This document shows positions 46,398-55,732 of a DNA stretch of 64,000 bases, in pieces; within the stretch, counting starts at the first letter, position 1, and each line of letters starts with the position of its first letter. Position numbers and translations under genes: made by a program. Below the pieces are notes generated by a model. That model searched no databases. It was not told the DNA's origin and was given only the letters and a program-made list of their open reading frames with translations. This DNA comes from Lentzea xinjiangensis (GTDB taxonomy: Bacteria; Actinomycetota; Actinomycetes; Mycobacteriales; Pseudonocardiaceae): the NCBI RefSeq assembly GCF_900110955.1, contig NZ_FOFR01000002.1:310001-374000 (forward strand). The letters are read 5' to 3'.

Positions 46398-47720
46398 GTG
46401 GATCGGGGCGGCCCCGGAGCGCAGCATCGTCTGCCCGCGCATCCGGCACCTCTGCTCTCCGCGCAGGACGTGGCCCTGGTCGCGTTCCACCGTCCCCCGA
46501 AGGGACAACGGGGCTACGACGCGGCTGAGGTGGACGCATTTCTCGACCGCGTCGAGGACACCATGCGCAGCAGGGACATCCTCACGCGCGAGGACGTGCT
46601 CAACGTCAAGTTCAGCACGGCGACCCGGGATCCGGGCTACGACGTGAACGAGGTCAACGTCTTCATGGAGCTCGTGGCGGACACGCTGCGGTCCACTCCG
46701 CAACGCCAGCAGGCCTCGGCGCCCGCCCAGGGCGCGCACGCCACGTCGCAGGCGCTCAGACCCGCGGTGCGGCTGTCCCCGGACGACGTTGCCGCTGTGC
46801 GCTTCCACAAGCCCAGACCCGGCACCCGCGGCTACCACGAGGGCCAGATCGACGCGTTCCTCGACCGCATCGAGGCGACGTTGCGCGGCCAGGACAACCT
46901 CACCGCGCAACAGGTGCAGGACGCCGTGTTCGGCGAGTCCGCGCCCGGCACGTTCGGCTACGACGAGGAGGACGTCGACACGTTCCTCGACCTCGTGGTC
47001 CTGATGTTCGAGACCGCGCCGCCGCCCAAGGCGCCGCAGCCGCAGCAGGCCCCCCAGCCCGCCCGCTCGGCCAGGACGCCCCAGCTGCCCCAGCAACAGC
47101 AGCGGCCCCAGCAGAGGCGCCCGCAGCCGGCGCAGCGCCCCCAGCAGCAGGCCCCGGCCCAGAAGCCCGCGGCTCCCAGGTCGGTCGACGCTCCGCGGCT
47201 CACCGCGGCGGACGTCCGCAACGTCGCGTTCCACCGCCCGCCCCGCGGCCGCCGCGGCTACCAGGAGTCCCAGGTGGACGCGTTCCTCGACCGCATCGAG
47301 GCGACGTTGCTCGGCCAGGACAACCTGACCGGCAAGAACGTCCGCGACATCAGGTTCTCCCGTCCGCTCATCGGACGACGCGGCTACGACGAGACCGAGG
47401 TGGACGCGTTCCTGAGCCGGGTCGAGCAGCAGCTCTCCGGACCGGTGCGCAGCATGCCCCAGATCAAGTCGTGGAAGGACCTGCGGCAGCTGCGGATCCC
47501 GCAGGCGGCGTCCGGCCAGCGCGGCTACCGCACCGCGCAGGTCGACCGGATGCTGGAGGAGATCGGCGTCGCGCTCGACGGCATGCTGGGGGCGACCTCG
47601 GAGGAGGTCATGAAGGCGCGCTTCAGCTACGCGCTGCTCTCCGGTCAGGGCTACGACACGTCGTTCATCGACGAGCTGCTGCCCCAGCTCGCCGCCGAGC
47701 TGCGCCGCCGCGGGCGCTAG
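46398..47720 (+). CDS. DivIVA-repeat protein (eight repeats, four pairs)
   Basis: A 440-residue protein composed almost wholly of DivIVA-type repeats. Each pair has a first unit like [20 protein letters not shown] and a second like [20 protein letters not shown]. The second and third pairs are separated by about 55 residues rich in Gln, Pro and Arg. The repeats of pairs 1, 2 and 3 keep FLDR(V/I)E. The C-terminus ELRRRGR matches the short protein at 43598. GTG 46398 has GGAGGAG seven bases upstream. It is divergent from the acyl-AMP ligase gene. I infer a multivalent scaffold, perhaps at cell poles or septa; this is untested. Confidence 0.85.
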   Translation: MDRGGPGAQHRLPAHPAPLLSAQDVALVAFHRPPKGQRGYDAAEVDAFLDRVEDTMRSRDILTREDVLNVKFSTATRDPGYDVNEVNVFMELVADTLRSTPQRQQASAPAQGAHATSQALRPAVRLSPDDVAAVRFHKPRPGTRGYHEGQIDAFLDRIEATLRGQDNLTAQQVQDAVFGESAPGTFGYDEEDVDTFLDLVVLMFETAPPPKAPQPQQAPQPARSARTPQLPQQQQRPQQRRPQPAQRPQQQAPAQKPAAPRSVDAPRLTAADVRNVAFHRPPRGRRGYQESQVDAFLDRIEATLLGQDNLTGKNVRDIRFSRPLIGRRGYDETEVDAFLSRVEQQLSGPVRSMPQIKSWKDLRQLRIPQAASGQRGYRTAQVDRMLEEIGVALDGMLGATSEEVMKARFSYALLSGQGYDTSFIDELLPQLAAELRRRGR

Positions 47721-47786
47721 CCGGCGCGTGTCCCGCGGGTCTCGTCCGCGGCAGCCGGACGACCTCACGGGACGCGCCAGGGGAGG

Positions 47787-49553
47787 TCAGCCCTCGACGA
47801 CCTCGGCCGCGACCATCCACTGCGTCTCGACATCGGCCTGCTCCGCCAGCACCGCGCGGAGCTCGGCGTCGAGCTTCAGCAGCCGGTCGGGATCGGTCGC
47901 TGCCTCGGCCAGCGCGGCGTGCAGCTCGGCCTCCTTCTTGTGCAGCACCTCGAGGCGCCGTTCCAGCCGCGCCAGTTCCTTGCGGGCGAGGCGCTGGTCC
48001 GCGGCGTTCGACGGCGCCTTGGCCGCGGCGGGCGCGGCGGTCTCCCGGTCGCGCACCGAGTCCCGGCGCTTCAGGTACTCGTCGATGCCGCCGGGCAGGT
48101 CGGTCAGTCCGCCGTCGCCGAAGAGCGCCACGACCCGGTCGCACACGCGCTCGACGAGGTAGCGGTCGTGCGAGATGACGACGAGCGTGCCGGCCCACGA
48201 GTCGAGCAGGTCTTCGAGCTGCTGCAACGTGTCGATGTCCAGGTCGTTCGTCGGCTCGTCGAGCAGCAGCACGTTCGGCTCGGCCATCAGCAGCCGGCAC
48301 AGCTGCAACCGCCGCCGCTCACCACCGGAGAGGTCCGAGACCGGGGTCCACTGCTTCTGCGAGGAGAACCCGAACCGCTCGCCGAGCTGCGAGGCCGACA
48401 TCTCGTACTTGCCGAGCACGACGCGCCTCGCGACCTCCTCGATCGCCTCCAGCACGCGCATCGACCCGTCGAGGTCGAGCAGCTCCTGCGACAGGTGCGC
48501 GATCTTCACGGTCTGGCCCTGGATCCGCTTGCCCGTCTCGGGTTCGCGCTCACCGGCGAGCAGCCGCAGCAACGTCGTCTTGCCCGACCCGTTGACGCCG
48601 ACCAGACCGATCCGCTCACCGGGGCCGATGCGCCACGTCAGGTCGCGGACCAGCACGCGGTCCGGAATGGACAGTGTCACGTCCTCGAGCTCGATCACCG
48701 TGCGGCCCAGGCGCTTCTTGGCGAACGCGATCAGCTCGACGTTGTCGCGCAGCGGCGGCACGTCCGCGATCAGCGCCTCGGCGGCCTCGATCCGGTAGCG
48801 CGGCTTGGAGGTGCGCGCGGGCGCGCCGCGGCGCAGCCACGCGAGCTCCTTGCGCGCCAGGTTCTGCCGCTTCTCCTCCGCCGCGTCCGCGAGCCGCTGA
48901 CGCTCGGCGCGCGCGAAGATCCAGTCGGCGTAGCCGCCCTCGTACTGCTCGACCTTGCCCTGCACCACTTCCCACGTGCGGTTGCAGACCGTGTCGAGGA
49001 ACCACCGGTCGTGGGTGACGACGACGAGCGCGCACTTGCGGGCGAGCAGGTGCTCCGCGAGCCACCGCACACCCTCGACGTCCAGGTGGTTGGTCGGCTC
49101 GTCGAGCACGATCAGCTCGAGGTCCTGGATCAGCGCGGCCGCGAGCGCGACCCGGCGCCGCTCGCCACCGGACATCGTGGAGACCACGGAGTCGAGGCCC
49201 AGCGCCATGATCCCGAGACCGTCCAGGATGGACCGCACGCGGGCGTCGGCCGCCCACTCGTGCTCCGCGTCGAACCCGAGCGGGTCGATCACCGCGTTGC
49301 GCACGGTCGAGCCCTCCGGCAGCTCGGTGCGCTGCGTCACGACGGCCATCCGCAGGTCGCGCGAGCGCGACACCCGGCCGTCGTCGGCGGGCTCCACCCC
49401 GGCCAGCACCTCGAGCAGCGTCGTCTTGCCGCCGCCGTTCAGGCCGACGACACCGATCCGGTCGCCCTCGCTGACGCCGAGCGACACGCCGTCGAGCAGC
49501 GGCCGGACGCCGAACGACTTCGACACGGTCTCCAGGTTGACCAGGTTGGCCAT
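47787..49553 (-). CDS. ABC-F family ATPase (Uup/Rli-like)
   Basis: A 588-residue soluble protein with two fused ABC domains and no membrane region. Walker A motifs are GLNGGGKTTLLEVL and GVNGSGKTTLLRLL, signatures MSGGERRRVALA and LSGGERRRLQLC, Walker B LIVLDEPTNHLD and VLLLDEPTNDLD. The interdomain linker is present, and the C-terminal 80 residues form a coiled coil as in Uup. ABC-F proteins act on the ribosome in translation control or antibiotic protection. Without an extended linker this looks like a housekeeping Uup/EttA-type member. ATG 49553 is the start. Confidence 0.92.
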   Translation of the reverse strand: MANLVNLETVSKSFGVRPLLDGVSLGVSEGDRIGVVGLNGGGKTTLLEVLAGVEPADDGRVSRSRDLRMAVVTQRTELPEGSTVRNAVIDPLGFDAEHEWAADARVRSILDGLGIMALGLDSVVSTMSGGERRRVALAAALIQDLELIVLDEPTNHLDVEGVRWLAEHLLARKCALVVVTHDRWFLDTVCNRTWEVVQGKVEQYEGGYADWIFARAERQRLADAAEEKRQNLARKELAWLRRGAPARTSKPRYRIEAAEALIADVPPLRDNVELIAFAKKRLGRTVIELEDVTLSIPDRVLVRDLTWRIGPGERIGLVGVNGSGKTTLLRLLAGEREPETGKRIQGQTVKIAHLSQELLDLDGSMRVLEAIEEVARRVVLGKYEMSASQLGERFGFSSQKQWTPVSDLSGGERRRLQLCRLLMAEPNVLLLDEPTNDLDIDTLQQLEDLLDSWAGTLVVISHDRYLVERVCDRVVALFGDGGLTDLPGGIDEYLKRRDSVRDRETAAPAAAKAPSNAADQRLARKELARLERRLEVLHKKEAELHAALAEAATDPDRLLKLDAELRAVLAEQADVETQWMVAAEVVEG

Positions 49554-49595
49554 CAAAACCTCACGACTTCGGAAGAAATACCCCGTGCAGGCTAC

Positions 49596-50582
49596 CTACC
49601 AGGGCCAAAGGCCCTGCTCACCAGCCTCGAACAGGACGAGGGCGCGCAGCGCGCCGGCGCCGGTGGCGTGGTGGCGGTAGCGGTGCCGCGACACCGTCGC
49701 CCACTCCGCGTCCCGCTCGTTCAGGTCCCAGACGTGCAGCGGCACGTTCCGGCGCACCGACCTGCTCAACGACCGGTCGAGCTGCTGCGACTCGGTGATG
49801 ACGACGACCCGGTCGTGGCGGCGGAAACTCCTGCGGACGACCTTCAGCAGGGCGCGCTCGCGATCGGTGGGGAGGCCGTGACGCCGGAACCGCACGACGT
49901 CGGCCCTCTCACACCTGGTCAGCACCGTCTCGGCGGTGTCCTCGAACCCGTACCGCTCGACCGCCGTCAGGTCGGCCAGCAGCAGCGTGCGGCCGGGAAC
50001 GCGGGGCAGCCGCGGCGGCGGTGGCGGGGGTGGGGGCCGGCACTCCTCGGCGTTGCGGTCGTAGCGGCGGTCGACGATCGACCGGAACAGCGCGGACTGG
50101 CGCTCGTCGACCGGCTTCGGGTGCACGCGGTTCAGCACGTCGCCGAACCGGAGGCTGATGAAGGTGTGGTCGTGCTCGCGCACCGACTCCTCGGTGTAGA
50201 GGCGGCGGACGGCGTCGCCGATGCCGCGCTTCAACGGCTTGGGCAGTGCCCGCCCGTGCTTGTAGCTCCAGTAGTTCAGCAGCCACGTGGGGTCGTTGGG
50301 TTCCGCGAGCACGGAGTCGACGACCTGGCGGGACATGCCGTGCAGGCCGGCGGCCAGGCGGGCCGCGAGGAACTCGGCGGCGCCCGCGTGCGCGGTGTAG
50401 GCGAGCCCGGCGCCGTGGCGGGTCCAGCGCAGCAGTGCGGCGGTCCACCCGGGATCCTCGACGGTGCTGCGGCGGACCAGGCCCGCGTAGTGGTCGAGGC
50501 GCTCGGGGTGCAGGTTCGGGTGGTTGCCGACCAGGTCCGACACGACCATCCGGAACAGGTCTCGGCGCAGCCGTCCGCCCAC
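49596..50582 (-). CDS. Compact Ro60/TROVE-like protein
   Basis: A 328-residue protein related to bacterial Ro (Rsr/TROVE), which bind Y RNAs and misfolded RNA. Residues 1-178 match the N-terminal TROVE repeats (RDLFRMVVSDLVG, HGMSRQVVDSVLAEP, RALPKPLKRGIGDAVRRLYT, SLRFGDVLNRVHPKP). The rest of the usual helical ring is missing and is replaced by eight prolines (183-190). A shortened vWA-like domain follows (RTLLLADLTAVE to VPLHVWDLNE, ending LFEAGEQGLWPW). The MIDAS DxSxS is not kept. GTG 50582 has GGGGGGAG eight bases upstream. Identification rests on recalled family sequence, and the gene structure suggests an internal deletion that left an open frame. Confidence 0.75.
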   Translation of the reverse strand: MGGRLRRDLFRMVVSDLVGNHPNLHPERLDHYAGLVRRSTVEDPGWTAALLRWTRHGAGLAYTAHAGAAEFLAARLAAGLHGMSRQVVDSVLAEPNDPTWLLNYWSYKHGRALPKPLKRGIGDAVRRLYTEESVREHDHTFISLRFGDVLNRVHPKPVDERQSALFRSIVDRRYDRNAEECRPPPPPPPPRLPRVPGRTLLLADLTAVERYGFEDTAETVLTRCERADVVRFRRHGLPTDRERALLKVVRRSFRRHDRVVVITESQQLDRSLSRSVRRNVPLHVWDLNERDAEWATVSRHRYRHHATGAGALRALVLFEAGEQGLWPW

Positions 50583-50610
50583 GTCGTCGTCTCCCCCCGC
50601 CGGCGAAGGA

Positions 50611-50681
50611 GCCGCACGCGCCCCGAGAACTCGGGATCGCCCCCGTTTGGAACGGGCGCAGCGCACCGGGGCGCGTGCGGC
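50611..50681. other. Structured inverted repeat between ispE and the TROVE-like gene
   Basis: A perfect 15-bp stem, GCCGCACGCGCCCCG (50611-50625) with CGGGGCGCGTGCGGC (50667-50681), encloses 41 bases. These can form a second hairpin, CCCGTT/AACGGG around TGG (50642-50656). A competing smaller hairpin, CCCG/CGGG, uses part of the outer stem. It lies 28 bases before the TROVE-like start codon. A terminator after ispE, a translation control element or a small structured RNA are all possible. Confidence 0.65.
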
Positions 50682-50692
50682 GCTACGGGATC

Positions 50693-51658
50693 TCAGGCGT
50701 GGACCTCGGGCGGGGTGGGCTTCGGTTCGTCGGTCGTGATCACACGTGCGCCGGGCACCGGCCCGTGCGCCACCCGGACCGTCCGGCACACGCCCGCACC
50801 GGCCAGCTCGGCGGCCACGCGGACCGCCGTGTCGCCGTCCTCGCACAGGAACGCCGTGGTGGGCCCGGAGCCGGACACGATGCCGGCCAGCGCGCCGGCG
50901 TCGACGCCCGCGCGGAGGGTGCGGCGCAGGTTCGGCCGCAACGACACGGCGGCGGCCTGGAGGTCGTTGCCCAGCAACAGGGCGAGCTGGCGCGGGTCAC
51001 CGGAGGACAGGCCCTCCAGCACCGCCTCGACGGGACCGACGCGCGGCGGGTCGCCCTCCGCGCGCAGGCGGTCCAGCTCGTCGAAGACGTCCGGAGTGGA
51101 CAGTCCGCGCCGGTCGAACGCCAGCACCCAGTGGAACTGGTGGCGGCCGAGCACCGGCACGATCCGCTCGCCGCGGCCCGTGCCCAGCGCGGTGGCCCCG
51201 TACAGGGCGAAGGGGACGTCCGCGCCGAGCTTTCCGGCGAGCTCGGCCAGCTCGTCGCGGCTGATCTCCAGCCGCCACAACGACGACAGGCCCACGAGCG
51301 CCGCCGCCGCGTCCGCGCTGCCGCCCGCCATGCCGCCCGCGACCGGGATGGCCTTGCGGATGACGACGCGGACCTTCGGGTCGTCGGGGTCCCTGCCCAC
51401 GTGCGCCGCGAGCAGCCGGACCGCGCGCCAGGCCAGGTTCGAGGCCCCGGTGGGCACCTGGTCGGCGCCTTCGCCGTGCACCTCGACGCCGGGTTCGTCG
51501 GCCACCGCGACGGTGACCTCGTCGACCAGCGAGAGCGCCTGGAAGATCGTCACCAGGTCGTGGTAACCGTCCGGGCGCACGTCACCGACGGCCAGGTGCA
51601 GGTTGACCTTGGCCGGGACGCGAACCGTGACCGGGGGCGGAACGACTGCGAGCACCAC
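50693..51658 (-). CDS. ispE: 4-diphosphocytidyl-2-C-methyl-D-erythritol kinase
   Basis: A 321-residue GHMP-family kinase of the MEP isoprenoid pathway. The N-terminus [20 protein letters not shown] and [13 protein letters not shown] bind substrate. The ATP loop is [17 protein letters not shown], and the C-terminal GHMP motif is [12 protein letters not shown]. It phosphorylates CDP-methylerythritol. It corresponds to Rv1011. The start at GTG 51658 is followed by another GTG, so the exact residue is uncertain by one codon. Confidence 0.96.
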   Translation of the reverse strand: MVLAVVPPPVTVRVPAKVNLHLAVGDVRPDGYHDLVTIFQALSLVDEVTVAVADEPGVEVHGEGADQVPTGASNLAWRAVRLLAAHVGRDPDDPKVRVVIRKAIPVAGGMAGGSADAAAALVGLSSLWRLEISRDELAELAGKLGADVPFALYGATALGTGRGERIVPVLGRHQFHWVLAFDRRGLSTPDVFDELDRLRAEGDPPRVGPVEAVLEGLSSGDPRQLALLLGNDLQAAAVSLRPNLRRTLRAGVDAGALAGIVSGSGPTTAFLCEDGDTAVRVAAELAGAGVCRTVRVAHGPVPGARVITTDEPKPTPPEVHA

Positions 51659-51712
51659 GTCAGCCTACGGGCGTTCTGGTGTTCCGGACTCCTCCCCCGG
51701 TCGCCGACACCG

Positions 51713-52504
51713 TCACACCGGGATGACCGAGCCGTCGAACGTCTGCTTGATGTAGTCCTTGACCTGCTGCGATCCCAGCAGCTCCGCCAGGTCGCGGATG
51801 CGCTTGTCGTCCTTGAGCTCGGTCCGGGTGACCAGGCCGTTGGCGTTGGGGTTGCCCTCGGCCTTCTCCAGCGCGAGCGAGTCGGTGGCGGGCTTGAGGC
51901 CCGCGTCGATGGCGTAGTTGCCGTTGATCACCGACGCGTCGGTGTCCTCCAGCGACCGCGGTAGCTGAGCGGCCTCCAACGGCACGAACTGCAGGTTCTT
52001 GGGGTTCTCCGCCACGTCGCGCACGGTCGGCTGGTCGACGGCCTTGAGCTTGACCAGGCCGTTGGCCTCCAGCAGCTTCAGGCCGCGGGCCTCGTTGGTG
52101 GCGTCGTTGGCCAGCGCGACCTTGGCGCCGGAGGGCAGCTCGTCGAGCTTCTTGACCTTCTTCGAGTAGAGGCCCAGCGGCTCGACGTGGACGGGCTGGA
52201 CCCAGTCGACCTTGGCGCCGCTCTCCTTCGTGAACGTCTCCAGGTAGGGGACGGTCTGGAAGTAGTTGGCGTCGAGCGAGCCGTCGACCAGCGCGGTGTT
52301 GGGCTGCACGTAGTCGGTGAACTCGACGACCTCGATCTTCAGACCCTTCTGCGACGCGAGGTTGTCGGCCACGTACTTGAGGATCTGGGCGTGCGGGACG
52401 GGCGAGACACCGACCTTGAGCGTGTCGGAGGCGGACCCCCCAGCCGACGAGCAAGCGGACAAAGCAGTCAAAGCGACCGCGATCAGGGCAGCCTTAATAC
52501 GCAT
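51713..52504 (-). CDS. metQ: Methionine ABC transporter substrate-binding lipoprotein
   Basis: A 263-residue NlpA/MetQ-family lipoprotein with signal peptide MRIKAALIAVALTALSAC and lipobox LSACSS. Family motifs are KVGVSPVPHAQILKYVADNL, DYVQPNTALVDGSLDANYFQ and VALANDATNEARGLKLLE. It captures methionine outside the cell for MetNI. It is the last gene of the metNIQ operon that lies behind the SAM riboswitch-like element at 54429-54516. Confidence 0.94.
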   Translation of the reverse strand: MRIKAALIAVALTALSACSSAGGSASDTLKVGVSPVPHAQILKYVADNLASQKGLKIEVVEFTDYVQPNTALVDGSLDANYFQTVPYLETFTKESGAKVDWVQPVHVEPLGLYSKKVKKLDELPSGAKVALANDATNEARGLKLLEANGLVKLKAVDQPTVRDVAENPKNLQFVPLEAAQLPRSLEDTDASVINGNYAIDAGLKPATDSLALEKAEGNPNANGLVTRTELKDDKRIRDLAELLGSQQVKDYIKQTFDGSVIPV

Positions 52505-52531
52505 GATGTTCCTTTTGAGAATTGCTTCTGG

Positions 52532-53215
52532 TCAGACGGAGGCGTGCCGGCGCCGGTCGGAGGCACGGGCGGCACGGGTGAAACCGAGCTGGATCACGGT
52601 GGTGAGCACGGCGAGCCACGCCACGGTGCTCCACAGGATCCGGTCGTTGAAGCGCTGGTAGCCCTCGCGGATAGCGAGGTCGCCGAGGCCACCGCCACCG
52701 ATCACGCCCGCCATCGCCGAGTACCCGATCAGAGCGATCACGGTGACGCCGATGGCGTTGATCAGCGCGGGCAGCGACTCGCGGATCAGCACGCTGCGCA
52801 CGATCTTCAACGTCGAGGCGCCCGTGGTGATCGCGGCCTCGACCACGGTCACGTGCACCTCGGACAGGATGTTCTGCACAAGCCGCCCGACGAACGGGAT
52901 GGCGCCCACGGCCAGCGGCACGATGACCGCCGTGCTGCCGATGGAGCCACCGACGATCAGGCGGGTGACCGACGTCAGCGCGACGAGCAGCACGATGAAC
53001 GGCATCGAGCGGCCCAGGTCGGTGACGAAGCTGAGCACGCGGTGCACCGCGGCGTTCGGCCGCAGCCCGCCCTTGGCGGTGAGCTGCAGCCAGACCCCGA
53101 CGGGAACTCCGAGAACAGTGGCGATGACGGTGGAGACGCCGACCATGTACAGCGTTTCCCCGGTGGCCTCGACGAGGTAGGTGACCACGTCGGACCAGGG
53201 TGTTGCAGACCTCAC
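52532..53215 (-). CDS. metI: Methionine ABC transporter permease
   Basis: A 227-residue permease of the MetI type with five membrane helices and the coupling loop EAAITTGASTLKIVRSVLI. TVIALIGYSAMAGVIGGGGL and AIREGYQRFN are characteristic. The start is GTG 53215, which overlaps the metN stop (GTGA). It forms the homodimeric channel of the D/L-methionine importer. Confidence 0.94.
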   Translation of the reverse strand: MRSATPWSDVVTYLVEATGETLYMVGVSTVIATVLGVPVGVWLQLTAKGGLRPNAAVHRVLSFVTDLGRSMPFIVLLVALTSVTRLIVGGSIGSTAVIVPLAVGAIPFVGRLVQNILSEVHVTVVEAAITTGASTLKIVRSVLIRESLPALINAIGVTVIALIGYSAMAGVIGGGGLGDLAIREGYQRFNDRILWSTVAWLAVLTTVIQLGFTRAARASDRRRHASV

Positions 53216-54210
53216 GCAGCTACTCCCTGCGGTCCCTTCAAGGACCTCTGCACCGCGCCACCGGCTTCGCTGATCCACTCGAGAGCGGAGTCGGAGCGCT
53301 CGCCGTTCAGACCGAGGCGGAACCGCGCGACCGGCGTCTCGCCCAGCCGCGTGAGGCCACCGCCGACGATGTTCAGCTCGACGCCGAAGCGGTTCGCGAC
53401 CTCGGGCAGCAGCGCGCCGACCGCGGCGAACCCGACGAGCACGACGTCCGCGACGCGGTCGTAGCTGCTCTCGTTGACCGGGTTCAGGTCGACGGCGGGC
53501 AGCAGCGCGGAGCTCGTGCGGCTCCCGGCGTCGCCGACCAGGTCGAGGACCTTGCCGTGCTCGACGACGCGGCCCTGCTCCAGCACGGCGACGTCGTCGC
53601 AGATCTTGCGGACCACGCCCATGTCGTGCGTGACGACGAGAACCGTCACACCCAGCTCAGCGCGCGCACGGTCGAGCACCGTCAGCACGGAACCGGTGGT
53701 CTCGGGGTCGAGGGCGCTGGTGGGCTCGTCGGCGAGGAGGACGGACGGGTTGGCGGCGAGCGCCCGCGCCACGGCGATGCGCTGACGCTGCCCGCCGGAG
53801 AGCTGGTCGGGGTAGGCGCCGGCCTTGTCGGTCAGCCCGACGAGGTCCAGCAGCTCGCCCACCCTGCTGCGGCGCTGCGGCCCCGGCACCCCGGCGCTTT
53901 CGAGGGGCAGCGCGATGTTGCCGGCCGCGGTGCGCTGCCTGAGCAGCGAGTCCCCCTGCGGCACGACGCCGATCTGCCGGCGAGCGGCACGCAGGGCCGA
54001 CCCGTCGAGGCTCGTGATGTCCGTGCCGTCAACGCGGATGGCACCCGAGTCGGGCCGCTCGAGCAGCGCCACGCAGCGGGCGAGCGTCGACTTGCCGGCC
54101 CCGCTCGGGCCGACGACACCGAGCACGGTGCCCGCCTGGACGTCGAGGGTCACGCCGTTCAGGGCGTTGACACCCTGGAAGGACTTGGTGAGGTTTTCGA
54201 CAGTGATCAC
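53212..54210 (-). CDS. metN: Methionine ABC transporter ATP-binding protein
   Basis: A 332-residue MetN ATPase. Walker A is GPSGAGKSTLARCV, signature [15 protein letters not shown] and Walker B VLLADEPTSALDPETT. The C-terminal 85 residues are the NIL domain (FRLGLNGERSDSALEWISEA is near its start or end region), which in E. coli binds methionine and inhibits transport. GTG 54210 has GGAG upstream. It is the first gene after the riboswitch leader. Confidence 0.94.
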   Translation of the reverse strand: MITVENLTKSFQGVNALNGVTLDVQAGTVLGVVGPSGAGKSTLARCVALLERPDSGAIRVDGTDITSLDGSALRAARRQIGVVPQGDSLLRQRTAAGNIALPLESAGVPGPQRRSRVGELLDLVGLTDKAGAYPDQLSGGQRQRIAVARALAANPSVLLADEPTSALDPETTGSVLTVLDRARAELGVTVLVVTHDMGVVRKICDDVAVLEQGRVVEHGKVLDLVGDAGSRTSSALLPAVDLNPVNESSYDRVADVVLVGFAAVGALLPEVANRFGVELNIVGGGLTRLGETPVARFRLGLNGERSDSALEWISEAGGAVQRSLKGPQGVAA

Positions 54211-54428
54211 TTGTGCTCCACGGCTGCGCGCGACGACGCACTCCCCCTGGTTCAGGGGTGCGTGGTCGGAGTTCTGCTCAGGTGTGCGCCACTCGATGGC
54301 TGAGTGCGCGTCAAAGGACTGTGAGAAGGCGCCTTAGACGAGGTGGCGACGACATGCAGAAGCGGTGCGACGGCACTGGTCGACGACTCGACGGCGCGTC
54401 AGCATTCGCGTGGTACCCATGTGATCCT
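54211..54428 (-). promoter_or_regulatory. metN leader between riboswitch and start codon
   Basis: No gene is seen. A small hairpin, CCCCT/AGGGG, lies near 54242-54256, close to the metN start, and could be part of the expression platform. No T-run follows it, so translational control is more likely than termination. Confidence 0.4.
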
Positions 54429-54516
54429 CCATCGGTCCTGGCGTTAGCACCTGCCCGCATCCAGCGGGTGGTTGCTGCGACGTCGTAGAGCCAGGTCTCT
54501 CAGTCGCTCCGGATGG
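54429..54516 (-). promoter_or_regulatory. SAM riboswitch-like leader of metNIQ
   Basis: On the minus strand the element runs from CCATCCGG (54516-54509) to CCGATGG (54435-54429), which form the closing P1 helix. Inside are GACTGAGAGACCTGGCTC, GACGTCGCAGCAACC and GGTGCTAACGCCAGG, matching the S-box (SAM-I) core pattern of GAGA, GCAACC and GGTGCTAA followed by CCAG. It lies 219 bases before metN. SAM binding would be expected to lower expression of the methionine importer. Confidence 0.82.
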
Positions 54517-54606
54517 CAGTTGCAGTCAACCGGACGGACGTTCGGTTGCGCAAGCCAGATTCCGATTCGTTCGACAGATCACACTGTTGGCCGAAGGATC
54601 CCCGGC

Positions 54607-55443
54607 TCAGGCCTCGGCTATCCGGATGAAGTCGATCACGCTGAGTTGCTCGCCCCGCAGCTGGGGATCGACGCCCGCCTCGCGGAGCAGTTCGTCGACG
54701 TCGCGCGACGCGCCGGCCCACCCCTTGAGAGCCGCCCGCAGGGTCTTGCGGCGCTGCGCGAAAGCGGCGTCGATGATCGAGAACAGCCTCTTCCGGTCCA
54801 CATCGGACAACGGCTTTTCGTGGCGCCGGAAGGCAACCAGTCCCGAGTCGACGTTGGGCGCGGGCCAGAACACGTTCTTGCCGACCGCGCCGGCCTTCCT
54901 CGCCTCCGCGTACCAGGCGAGCTTCACGCTGGGGACACCGTAGATCTTGCCACCGGGCTTGGCCGCCATGCGGTCGGCGACCTCGGCCTGGACCATCACG
55001 AGCCCCTTCGCGAGGGTCGGGAGCTCGCTCAGCAGGTGCAGGACCACCGGCACCGCGACGTTGTACGGCAGGTTCGCGACGATCGCGGTGGGTTGCACCG
55101 GCAGGTCTTCTTGGGTGACTTTCATGGCGTCCTCGAGGACCACGTGGAGCTTCCCGGCGTTCTCCGGGTCCATCTCCGCCACGGTTTGCGGGAGGCGGTG
55201 CGCCAGCGGTGGGTCGATCTCCACCGCCACGACCTGCTCGGCGGCGGGGAGGAGGGCGAGGGTCAGCGAGCCCAGGCCGGGACCGACCTCCAGGACGACG
55301 TCCCGCGGCGTGAGGCCGGCGGCGGCGACGATCTTGCGGACGGTGTTGGGGTCGTGGACGAAGTTCTGGCCCAGCTTCTTGGTGGGGCGGATGCCCAGCT
55401 CTTCGGCTAGACGGCGGACTTCGGCAGGTCCCAACAGGCTCAC
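54607..55443 (-). CDS. rsmA: 16S rRNA dimethyladenosine transferase
   Basis: A 278-residue KsgA/RsmA. Motifs are [18 protein letters not shown], the SAM site [26 protein letters not shown] and the catalytic [15 protein letters not shown]. It dimethylates two adjacent adenines in helix 45 of 16S rRNA during 30S maturation. It corresponds to Rv1010. The start is GTG 55443; GAGAAT lies six bases before it, which may be a leaderless-type promoter. Confidence 0.96.
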   Translation of the reverse strand: MSLLGPAEVRRLAEELGIRPTKKLGQNFVHDPNTVRKIVAAAGLTPRDVVLEVGPGLGSLTLALLPAAEQVVAVEIDPPLAHRLPQTVAEMDPENAGKLHVVLEDAMKVTQEDLPVQPTAIVANLPYNVAVPVVLHLLSELPTLAKGLVMVQAEVADRMAAKPGGKIYGVPSVKLAWYAEARKAGAVGKNVFWPAPNVDSGLVAFRRHEKPLSDVDRKRLFSIIDAAFAQRRKTLRAALKGWAGASRDVDELLREAGVDPQLRGEQLSVIDFIRIAEA

Positions 55444-55732
55444 CTGTGCATTCTCGCACCAGCGTGGTTGTGGGGGTTGGGGGCATGGGCGGGGTGGATG
55501 GCGGTGCAGGGGTGGCGTCGGGCGAGGCGGCACGGGTGACGGGTAGCGCGGACGGAGGCAGCCCGCTGCGGGACCGGTGGGGGCGGCGCCGGTTGGGCGG
55601 TGGACGGCTTGCGCGGACGGGTTCGGCTTGGTGGCGCGCGGGTCGGCTCGCTCCCCTGCGTCAGCCTGTCGTGGCGGGTCTTGCTCCTGCCGATCTTCGC
55701 CCACTCGCCGTCACGCGTTGCCCTGGAAACGA
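55444..55732. other. G-rich region between ksgA and rpfB
   Basis: About 290 bases with no supported gene. The plus strand is strongly G-rich near 55465-55520 (repeated GGGG runs), so G-quadruplex formation is possible. It should contain the ksgA promoter. Confidence 0.45.
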
